A stretch of DNA of 55,951 nucleotides from Teratosphaeria epicoccoides (taxonomy: Eukaryota > Ascomycota > Dothideomycetes > Mycosphaerellales > Teratosphaeriaceae): NCBI GenBank assembly GCA_021401465.1, contig JADDMT010000160.1, positions 1 to 55,951 of the forward strand, in the 5' to 3' direction. Under the pieces are notes generated by a model that saw only the letters and a list, made by a program, of their open reading frames with translations, was not told the DNA's origin and made no database searches. Below are positions 48,490-55,951 of the stretch, piece after piece. The stretch's first letter is position 1, and each line of letters opens with the position of its first letter. A program made the position numbers and the translations under genes.

Positions 48490-48908
48490 TGTTATAAGGG
48501 TAGATGCCGATAGCAGGAAGGGGATTAGGTGTTAGACTTAAAGAGTAGTAAAGAATATCGACAATAGCAATTAACCTTGTAACTAACTATCCCCCTTAGA
48601 GGAGAGGATTAAATTAAGCACAAAGCTCCTAACTACCTAGCCTGAAGCTATCCCTATATACAAGAGAGATCTTAGCAGCTCTATTAGATCTGTCGACAGA
48701 CCCGTTAGACCTATGTCTGTAGATCTGTAGACTAAACCTACAGATCTAGGTGTCTGTCCTTACGTGACAGATCCTTTCTCCTATGTAGGCCTAGGGATCT
48801 GTAGACTAACCCTACAGATCTAGGTATCTATCCTTACATGACAGATCCTTCTCCTGTGCATGTGTTATGACTTATGCTACAGTGTTCTAATCTATGACTC
48901 TCGTGACA
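48490..48908 (-). repeat. B3 right LTR (419 bp)
   Basis: It starts TGTTATAAGG (TGTCAT with one RIP change) and ends CTCGTGACA. It matches the left B3 LTR in subfamily features. Confidence 0.94.
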
Positions 48909-48913
48909 TTTAG

Positions 48914-50248
48914 CAACCTCTAAGGCGCCCTCGTCAGAATTTCGATGAGAATAATCTACCTTATTTGCCTAGTTAGAGCGACATTAAGAGACAGCATAAT
49001 TAGGAACTACGCTACTATAATTAGTATAATAAGCATGTACATCATAACCTGCTCCTTTGTGTCAATAATCTGACTAATCTAGTTACTAATTATGACGTAG
49101 AGGACTTCTTTAACGAGTAGTTTAGAGAGGGTCTCTAGCCTACTAGGCCTCGTCTAGCACTAGGTGCTAAGTTAGAGTATAACCTAGAGGATCTCATTAC
49201 TCGTAGGACCCTTATCCATCTTCGTCAGGCAGAAGAAGCTCGCGCTAGGCAGAGTATTATTAGCAGGGAATTAACAGTTAGCGATTAGGCAACTAATTGT
49301 AGCTTGAACCGCCTTAGTAAGAGAATTAATGCTCTAACTTGTTAAGTCTAGGGTAGGCATTATCTGCCTCCTCGCTATGCTTGCACTCCTATCCTACTAA
49401 TCGTCAAGGATAAGTCGTAATCGAGTAAGGGGCCTACTACACTATAGCAGTTACATTAGACCTAATCTGTTCTAAACACGATACTCCAGAATATGAGCCT
49501 TATCTAGAGCCCTACGTCTAGTCATTAGAGTATAGCATCCTCTAACGTTATTAGTTGTCTGCTTGCTAAGAGTTAGGAGCAAATAGCAACTTTGTCTCTA
49601 AGCCCTTTTACTCCTCTAACTAGGTGTCAACCTACTAACACCTACATAACTAGCATGAGCCTAAATACTCGTAGGAGCCCAAGTAACTAGCATGTTAGCA
49701 GTATTCACAACTAGCGCTCTAGCAACATCAGAATACTATCTCCTGCTTAGCTGTCTACTAAGCTTAAGCTAAACTTTCCTAGCATTAGTTAGTATGCTGC
49801 TAGCCATAGTACTCTACGTCAGAGTTAGAGTCTATATTTAGCGCGTTAGAGTTCGCATTTTGCAGGTTCGAGCCCTCTAGCTACTATGTAGAGGCCTAGG
49901 CTATAGTTGCCTTTAGGTCTTTAAGCTCCTCCTCCTTAGCCTAGTTGCATTAATCTATTGTATAGGATTACTAAGGCTAACCGTTTGCAGGATCGTTGTT
50001 AAGTTACGCTTACTAATCTGTCAGAGGTCTCTAACCCTTGTCAGATTCGTCTAGGTACCTCTAACTAGTTAGACATTTCTAAAGCAAGCTTATATCGTCC
50101 TAGTAGTAGGCCTTAAGCTAGTAGGAATCCGGGTCTTACAAGCTTGTAGCCTAGTAGTTAGAGTTCTTAGCCTTAGCGTAGCGGTCAGAGCTCTTAATCC
50201 TAGCGTAGTAGTAGTAGTTCTCGTAGTCTAAGTGTAGGTCGCAGGTAA
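48914..50248 (+). pseudogene. F antisense ORF, second part
   Basis: A frame of 445 codons from the B3 junction to a TAA at 50246-50248; all other stops are RIP-type TAG/TAA, with no TGA. It opens QQPLRRPRQNFDENN, then has an acidic/charged helical stretch (LEYNLEDLITRR; HLRQAEEARARQS). It ends in a Ser-, Gln- and Arg-rich tail (RSSSSSRSLSVGRR). It converges on copia pol, whose end is about 110 bp further. A reverse copy of part of it lies at 4909-5048. I recognise no family. Alternatively it could be a gene of a separate plus-strand element abutting F. Confidence 0.55.
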
Positions 50249-50359
50249 TGTAACTTGTTAGGTAGAGATTTTGGTTAACATATGAGATTCCTAAGGTAGC
50301 GGGTTATCTAGTGTATTTGTAGTACTACTATCTAGTAGCAGACATATGCATAATAAGAA

Positions 50360-52736
50360 CTAAAAAGCTACTTCCTTAGCTAGAGCTACTCTACTACTCT
50401 GTTAAACTAGGTTCCTAGTTTCGGCTTTGTTAGACTATTAGCAACTATGTTATAGGTCTTAACATAGCTAATAGATATGATTCCCTTCTTGCATAGATTG
50501 CACTAGTAATAGTAGGCTATGTTAATATGCTTTAACCTCTCGCTTACATAAGCATCCCTAGTAAGGGTAATTACCGCTTAGTTATCTCCTTGCAGCTATA
50601 CTATTAGTGACCTAATCGCGAACTTCATCTCCTCCTTAATAAGTAGGCTCTAACTAATAGGTTGCTCTATCTTCATATCTTAGAGAATCTAACATAGAAA
50701 CTACAACTACTTTGCACATCTTACTATTACTATGTACTCTGCTTCTATTATAGATCTAGCTACTAACTTCTGCTTCTTACTTGCCTAAGATATTAGACCT
50801 CCTACTAGTAGGTAGACATTACCTAGGACTAATATACAATCTGTCTTGTCTATTACGTAGTTAGAGTTAGAGTATCCTTCTAGTGTTCTCTAACCCTTTG
50901 CTATATTAACAATCCTAAGGTCATTTATCGAGCGCATGTATCTTCCTAGCTTCTTTAGGGCTTGCTAGTAATGCTAAGCCAGGTCTAACATGTACTAACT
51001 TAATCTTCTAAGCGCAAACGTAATGTCTAGTTAGGTTAGAATGCCTACGTACATCTATCTCCTAACACCTTCCTAGTACTCCTTGCGATTCACTCTAACG
51101 TCGTTCGGCCCTAATAGTCTGATTGCATTATAGCTATCTATTAGCAATTAGGTTAGTGTAGCGTTCTTCCTAGTCATTATGAGCTTGTCTAGAACTTTGT
51201 TAATATAGTGTGTCTAATCTAGCCGCAAGGTGCCTACTTTTTAGAATCTAACTATTCTGAGGTTTAGCAAGTATGTTGCCTTACCTAGGTCCTTAATCTT
51301 AAAGAATGTCGCAAACTTGCTCTTAAACTAATTTACATTGCCTATGCTCTTAACTCTAATCATGATGTCATTAACATAGACTAAAATCATTAGCTTTTAA
51401 GTGTTATAGACAAAAAGGTAGGGGTCTACCTCGCTCTAATAAAAGCCGATCTTCTTGATCTTTCCTTTACATAGCTAGTACTAGTCCCGGGCCACTTGCT
51501 TTAAGCCATATAGACTTTTTAGTAGCTTTAACACCTTACTAGGTTTAACCTTCATACCTAGTAGAGCTCGCATTAGAATGCGTTCCTTTAGGACTAATTT
51601 AGTAAAGATGTTATTAACATCGACCTAGTGTAACTCCTAGTTGTTCATGTAGACTATAGCTATAAAGATCCGAATAGTATTATGTCTAACTATTAGAGCA
51701 AAGTTGTCTTCAAAGTTAACTCTAAGGATTGAACTAAAACCTCTAGCTACTAGCTATGCTTTAAACTTGTTAACTAATCTATCTATATTATACTTTACAT
51801 TAAAGACCTATTTTGACGTAATCAGGTTAGCATCCTTTAGTACAACTATTGTTTTGTATGTCTAGTTGCCCTTAAGTACTCTAATCTCTACCTAGATAGC
51901 CTCTAACTATAGGTGTCCCTATTTCTTGTTAGAGATAGCCTACTCGTATGTCTTTAGGATAGGTATCTTCTCTAATAGTCGCATTCTAGCTCCTACTACT
52001 ACTATGCTATATTCTTCTGCCTATGTAGTAAATGCAACCTAGTTGCCCTTATACTAGTAGGTATCCTTATCTATGCTTAATTTAATTATAGCATCATGAG
52101 TCGTAATGAAGCTGTAGATAGTTTCTATTATCCTTTTTGCCTTCTCTTGCCTGCTATTGTCATTCTAATCGCGACCTCTCTTACTAGTAACCTCGCTTAA
52201 CTATCTCGGATTATGCACTATATCTCTAACTCTAATGCCCTTAGATGCCTCTAACCTTGCTCTTGTCTTCTTGCTAAGTACTATAGGTAGTACGACTAGT
52301 AGGTTTGGCACTTTCGCATGCTCTAACTTGTACTCTTTTGCCTGCTCTAACTTGTGCTTAGAGTCAAGATCATGTCTCTTAATAAATTTGTTAGTCTTAG
52401 GTTTAGGTAGTACCTAGACATATGTCGTAATCTTGCGGGTTACCTATGCTAGGTTTAGGGTAGATAGCTTCTTAGGCGGACGTCTAACTAGCTGTCACGT
52501 TAGTGTAGAGCTACTCTGATTCTTCGGAGTAAAGCTAAGGTTCAAATTACCCTCCTTGCTTTCCTCGAAGAATTTGACAGATTAATTTGACAGATCCTGT
52601 CATAATAACCTTCTCCATGTCTAGCGCCTAAACCTTCTACATCTTAGTAGTAGCTTCGACATACCTAATAAACACGCCTTCCTGTCTGTAATGTATAAGC
52701 TTGTCCTTTCTCGAATCCTTTAGTAACAACTTAGAG
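50360..52736 (-). pseudogene. F copia pol: integrase C-terminus, RT, RNase H
   Basis: On the minus strand the frame enters from C4 with a copia integrase tail (HYRQEGVFIRYVE near 52680; KVWAPDMEKVIM near 52630). RT follows across about 52000-51200. RNase H is near 50880-50700 with SNYVIDKTDCILV, then LISWASKKQKLVARS and EAEYI. It finishes with the typical copia end (ANSLTKPKLGT near 50440). Gln, Trp and Arg codons are widely stops. The exact stop is uncertain. The rest of pol and gag were removed or displaced by C4. Confidence 0.85.
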
Positions 52737-52942
52737 TAATATAGTATGCGACTAGTAGTTAATATGTAGGTATGTAGTAGCGTATAGAGCCTCTATTCCT
52801 AATGATAGGGTAAGGTCTAAAAACTAATTACTACCCTTCTTTAATTCTTTCGCGAAGCGTATAAGATGCGCCTACGTACGTCACGTGCGGCTTAGCTTAT
52901 TAGCATAACCGAATAAGCCTATAGCTCGGCCGTCTGGTATCA
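52737..52942 (-). repeat. C4 LTR (206 bp)
   Basis: Its plus strand reads TAATATAGTATGCG to GTCTGGTATCA, the reverse complement of the C1 LTR. It is followed by TTTGCCCCCTTCTCCTAT, the polypurine tract in reverse. Confidence 0.93.
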
Positions 52943-53832
52943 TTTGCCCCCTTCTCCTATAAGGGTCGTCTTAACACTCAGAGAGCTTCCTTCCTGCGCT
53001 AAGCAAGATTAGGTCCCCTACGGTTTACTCTGTAAGCAGGTAGCCTCCTCCTAAACCCCCTTCCTTGTAGAGGTAGGTTGTAAATCATGCTAGAGTTATG
53101 ACTTAGGTAACATGACTCTTTGTCACTACGTAAAGCGTGCCGCGAACACGCTTGTTAGTTCTAATTAGTTCTAGCGCTAGTTGCTTGTAGTAACAGGGAG
53201 TTTATAGCTATAGGAAGCTTCTATAGTATAAACAGCGCGTAGGTATAAAGTCCGCTATTCGCATGCGGTAATCCTAATTTTCTTTATCATATTAACCTTT
53301 TAACATGCCTCCTAAAGGTTCTAAGATCGCTGCTAGCGCTACGCTAGCTACTCCTACGAGGTTAACAGGCGCCTAGCCTGCTTAATTCACGCCCTCCTCC
53401 TGCTACGGTCATAGTAAGGAGCCGCTTGTCGACAACTACAAGCGCTACACGTAGTACATCGGCTGTTCTAGTACGTGTCGCTTGCTTTAAACATACGTAG
53501 GGCGCTATTAACTTGATTTTAGAGTACAGGCCATATAACGTGTGCTTTAAGTTAGGATAGCAGAAGCGTTACGAGTAGTATGCCTCTTTGTCTACCTAAG
53601 GCTTACACTTCTCCTACTTGTTGTAACTACTAACTATACTTGCAGCTACAGTAAGAGTAACTACGTATGTACCCCTATAAACTAGGCTATAGCGGCTAAG
53701 TATAATGTTATGCTCTACGCCTGCGCTAAGGCTAAGCATGTTAGGCGTAACCCTGACACTACTAGCGAGGATTACGCTATAGCCTGGCGGGCCTACCTAG
53801 ACGCTGCCGCGAACTAGTGCCTGCTACTTAAG

Positions 53833-53895
53833 GTATGTTTTCCGCCTGCTTGTCGCATACCTTAGGCATAGGTTTTAGGTACTAACTATCTGTAG
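53833..53895 (+). other. Intron in the C4 antisense gene (TACTAAC branch)
   Basis: 63 bp with donor GTATGT, perfect branch TACTAAC and acceptor CTGTAG. Splicing joins CTT-AAG to AGG-CTA in the same frame. It is conserved in C1 and C2 on the opposite strand of the window. Confidence 0.82.
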
Positions 53896-54200
53896 AGGCT
53901 ATAGCGTAACTACGACTCTATGCCTAAGCGCTTCCCTCCTATTACGGCTAAGGCCAAGCGTGCTGCTAGCGCCGCGCTAGCAGGTAGTAGCAGCTAGGCT
54001 GTCGCCGCTACTAAGCAGAACACGTAGGCCTTAGTAGGCCTCTTTAAGCTCGGCTATGCTATAAGTCCCCTAGCCTATTATTCGCTTGTCGCATGCTAAC
54101 CTGCTAATAGTTCCTAGATGCCCGCGTGCCCCGCGCGGATCTTACTCGCGCTAAGGCTGCCATAAGTAGGCTCCGGGCCCGCCTTAATGACAAGATAGAG

Positions 54201-54257
54201 GTAAGCATATCCCGCAAATACTCCCTGTCTAATTGTTGTCTGCTAACCCCTTACTAG
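54201..54257 (+). other. Intron in the C4 antisense gene (last intron)
   Basis: 57 bp with donor GTAAGC, branch GCTAAC and acceptor ACTAG. It separates LNDKIE from ERKGLIDLL, both clearly coding in character. Confidence 0.75.
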
Positions 54258-54498
54258 GAGCGTAAGGGCCTCATAGACCTCCTGAGTCGTCGCCCTGACG
54301 ATGATGAAGACATAGAGGCAGAGGAGGATACAGACATAGTAGTAGGGGATAATGCGGAGATAGTAGTAGAGGATAATAAGTAGCCCTAATTCAGGCACTC
54401 TTAGGGGGGTAGGCAGCTCTAGCTACAAGCATGCTTGGCTTTCGCGCCCCGCCTAGGGCCAAAATATAGGTAGCCTGCAATGCCGTTTCCCCCTAGGC

Positions 54499-54810
54499 TT
54501 ACTTTTTCCTTTGTCCTCTGCCTGATCTCTTCTTGCCTCTCTTCTACGCTAGGTATGCTTCGATTAGGTCCTTCGCGCCCTTACAGTTAGTTTCATTAAC
54601 CTAGATGTTATAGTCCTCTAGCTAATCCTTCTACTATACTAGGTATTAGCGTATACTACTATGTACCCTTATACCCCTAATAGCCTTAACCTTATACTCG
54701 CTACCCTCTTTAGCGAGAGGCATAGGATAGGTAGGCTCTTCGCCCGCTCGGCCCTTCTAAGGCTTAAGTAGCAAGACATAGAAAACATTGTAGATCTAGT
54801 ACTAGGAAGG
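54499..54810 (-). pseudogene. C4 pol C-terminal fragment (chromodomain end)
   Basis: On the minus strand it covers the chromodomain-like end (EYKVKAIRGIRVHSS region near 54695) and the basic tail (GKKRSGRGQRKK), with TAA at 54499-54501. It is cut upstream by the B4 LTR. Confidence 0.88.
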
Positions 54811-55251
54811 TGTCATGAGTATCAGGAGTGCTACGAGTCACAGGATCGTAAGGGTCCTAAGGACTATAAGTTATAAGCATAGTTATAGGAGAAAGGATCT
54901 GTTACATAACGACAGATCCCTAGATCTGTAGGGTTAGTCTCTAGATCTATAGGCCTATAGGGGAGAAGGGATCTGTCACAGGATAACAGACTCTCGGATC
55001 TGTAGGGTTAGTCTACAGATCTACAGACATAGATCTATTAGGTCTGTTAACAGATCTAACAGAACTGCTCTGTCTCTCTAGTATATAGGGATGGCTTCAG
55101 GACAGGCAGTTAGGAGCTTTGTACTTAATTTAATTCCCTTTCTCTAGGGGATAGTTAGTTACAAGGACAATTGCTATTGTCGATATTCTTTACAGCTCTA
55201 CGAGTCTAACACCTAGTTACCTTCCTACTATTAGTACCTACCCTTATGACA
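54811..55251 (+). repeat. B4 5' LTR (441 bp)
   Basis: It starts TGTCATGAGTATCAGG and ends CCCTTATGACA. It has the long 5' version shared with the B1 right LTR, plus both tandem stem-loop copies, making it the longest B LTR here. Confidence 0.92.
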
Positions 55252-55310
55252 TTTTAAGCACTACTTCTAAGGAAGTGTCAGGGGACTTATTAAGCGCTTA
55301 ACATACGCCT

Positions 55311-55951
55311 ATGTCAAGTAGTTCTTTAGCTGTCAGTCTAACTTCTAGTAATAGTTAACCGAAACTACAAGGACAAGTTACCGCTATACCTTAAATTACG
55401 TAGTAGCTCGAATCTATTCACCTTAGCGAGATAGCTCTAGCATCCGTCGCAGGTTTTACTACTAGGAATAGACATGGCAACAACGGCTTTAAGATAGGAA
55501 GCCCTATAGAGTTTACAGGACAACAATCTCAAGTCGAGATGTTTATCCTCTAATGCTAGTTAGCATTTAACGTAGATATAGAACGGTTTACAACACATTA
55601 TAAGCAAATAATGTACATTGTCTCTTACCTAAAGGGACTAGCGTTCGAGTTTATCTAGCCTCATCTAACAGATTATCTAGATTACGTTAGTAACGTCGAA
55701 GCTAGGAAGACAACAACTAGGGAGATTCTTAACTTAGATAAGTCTTTGTTTAAGGCGTTACGCGAAGCTTTTAGGCTTAGTAATAAGCAACAAGAGGCTA
55801 AGAGAGCTCTCCTAGGAATCTAGTAGAAGGGTTCTGCTATCAAGTACCGCGCGGACTTTTAGACCCTCTCTGCTTAAGTCGACTAGAATGATAATGCTTT
55901 AGCCGCTTAGTTCTACTAGGGACTAAAGGAGACAGTTAAAGACGAAATTGC
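55311..55951 (+). pseudogene. B4 gag (partial at window edge)
   Basis: ATG 55311 opens MSSSSLAVSLTSSNS. The capsid part includes IEFTGQQSQVEMFIL, FTTHYKQIMYIVSYLKGLAF and NLDKSLFKALREAFRLSNK, the usual retrotransposon Gag layout. RIP-type stops interrupt it. It matches the minus-strand gags of B1, B2 and B3. The window ends inside the capsid domain. Confidence 0.9.

Larger units (their letters stand above)
35259..48908 (-). mobile_element. Element B3: full-length B chromovirus containing C1
   Basis: LTRs at 35259-35678 and 48490-48908 are of the same subfamily (both end CTCTCGTGACA). A perfect TTTAG duplication (35254-35258 and 48909-48913) brackets the element. Pol is on the minus strand and is split by C1 at 40258-47030. 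This is a clean single insertion and the best reference for B structure here. Confidence 0.95.
34081..52736 (-). mobile_element. Element F: Ty1/copia element, 3' part, split by B3 and C1
   Basis: Copia pol lies on the minus strand at the right (about 50360-52736). An LTR-like end (34081-34560) is at the left, with an antisense ORF between them. B3 (35259-48908) interrupts the ORF with a perfect TTTAG duplication. The right side is cut by C4 at 52737, so the 5' LTR, gag and much of integrase are missing. Confidence 0.72.
53305..54383 (+). pseudogene. C4 antisense accessory gene, multi-intron; best copy of this gene
   Basis: ATG 53305 opens MPPKGSKIAAS. Downstream a second frame carries a Cys-containing stretch (VACFKHTQGAIN, YNVCFKLGQQKRYE). 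A probable intron ending ACTAACTATACTTGCAG (to about 53634) restores the first frame (YACAKAKHVRRN, EDYAIAWRAYLDAAANQ). A clear intron spans 53833-53895. The next exon (NYDSMPKRFPPITAKAKR) is Ala/Ser-rich. A possible intron ends GCTAACCTGCTAATAG near 54110. Then comes ADLTRAKAAISRLRARLNDK, an intron at 54201-54257, and an acidic tail (RRPDDDEDIEAEEDTD) to TAG 54381-54383. Convergent pol stops at 54499. The first frame change is unexplained. I recognise no family. Confidence 0.68.
52737..54810 (-). mobile_element. Element C4: 3' end of a C-family chromovirus
   Basis: Reading along the plus strand it has the C LTR (52737-52942), the reversed polypurine tract, a non-coding stretch and the antisense gene (53305-54383). 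The end of pol (minus, from 54499) follows. It is cut at 54810 by the B4 insertion. The left flank is tagag within F. Confidence 0.92.
54811..55951 (+). mobile_element. Element B4: 5' end of a B chromovirus, running off the window
   Basis: This B element is in plus orientation. The 5' LTR is at 54811-55251, a short leader at 55252-55310, and gag runs from 55311 to the window end. It inserted into C4 with left flank gaagg; the right flank is outside. Confidence 0.92.

Noticed and set aside
49808..49885. tRNA-like stretch with a B-box-like GGTTCGAGCCC
   Set aside because: The acceptor, D and anticodon stems do not pair well, the length does not fit, and the stretch lies in phase within the F antisense ORF.
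52235..52417. Plus-strand ORF of 60 codons
   Set aside because: It lies over copia pol on the minus strand and is leucine/serine-rich shadow sequence.
1..55951. Reassigned stop codons (TAG/TAA read as Gln) as the reason for frequent in-frame stops
   Set aside because: TAG also stands where Trp is conserved, and aligned copies within the window show CAG or TGG at the same sites. Mutation (RIP) explains both; a code change would not.

Overview
The window is a dense nest of LTR retrotransposons from a filamentous ascomycete (Pezizomycotina-like) genome. I see no intact host gene. Almost every coding frame is broken by TAG or TAA where the family expects Trp or Gln. Comparing copies within the window shows C-to-T changes, mainly CpA to TpA on both strands, so TGG and CAG both become TAG. 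This is the signature of repeat-induced point mutation (RIP), which also points to an ascomycete. Short introns with fungal splice and branch sites fit the same assignment.

Five element types are visible. A, B and C are Ty3/gypsy chromoviruses (gag, PR, RT, RNase H, IN, chromodomain) with different LTRs: A about 360-390 bp, B about 366-441 bp, C 205-206 bp. F is a Ty1/copia element with an LTR of about 480 bp. D is a small integrase fragment of another gypsy element. Layout: A1 3' half (1-4908); F fragment (4909-5048); C0 3' end (5049-5667); A2 (5668-31668), which contains a solo B LTR (7388-7807) and a B/C/B nest (13794-31238); D fragment (31669-31855); A3 fragment, minus (31856-33862); C3 5' LTR (33863-34080); F, minus (34081-52736), which contains B3 (35259-48908), itself containing C1 (40258-47030); C4, minus (52737 on); B4 (54811 to the end). 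The chain A3 > C3 > F > B3 > C1 is five insertions deep, and several steps are confirmed by 5-bp target-site duplications.

The main discovery candidate is that all three chromovirus families, and probably the copia element, carry an extra gene on the opposite strand to pol, between the end of pol and the 3' LTR. It starts near the LTR and runs convergently toward pol. The A gene has one 51-bp intron. The C gene has several introns, one with a perfect TACTAAC branch site. The B gene is a single exon of about 205 codons. The A and B proteins, and perhaps C, have a cysteine cluster resembling Zn2Cys6. Basic nuclear-localisation-like stretches (A), a charged coiled coil (B) or an acidic tail (C) follow. 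Recurrence of this layout in unrelated families suggests a functional module rather than chance ORFs.

Other points of note: a likely self-priming (Tf1-like) site in family A; a single in-frame gag-pol in C but a -1 frame relation of gag to pol in B; a chimeric B element whose two LTRs belong to different subfamilies and whose flanks do not match; and a tract of about 0.9 kb of near-identity between two otherwise diverged B copies, suggesting gene conversion.
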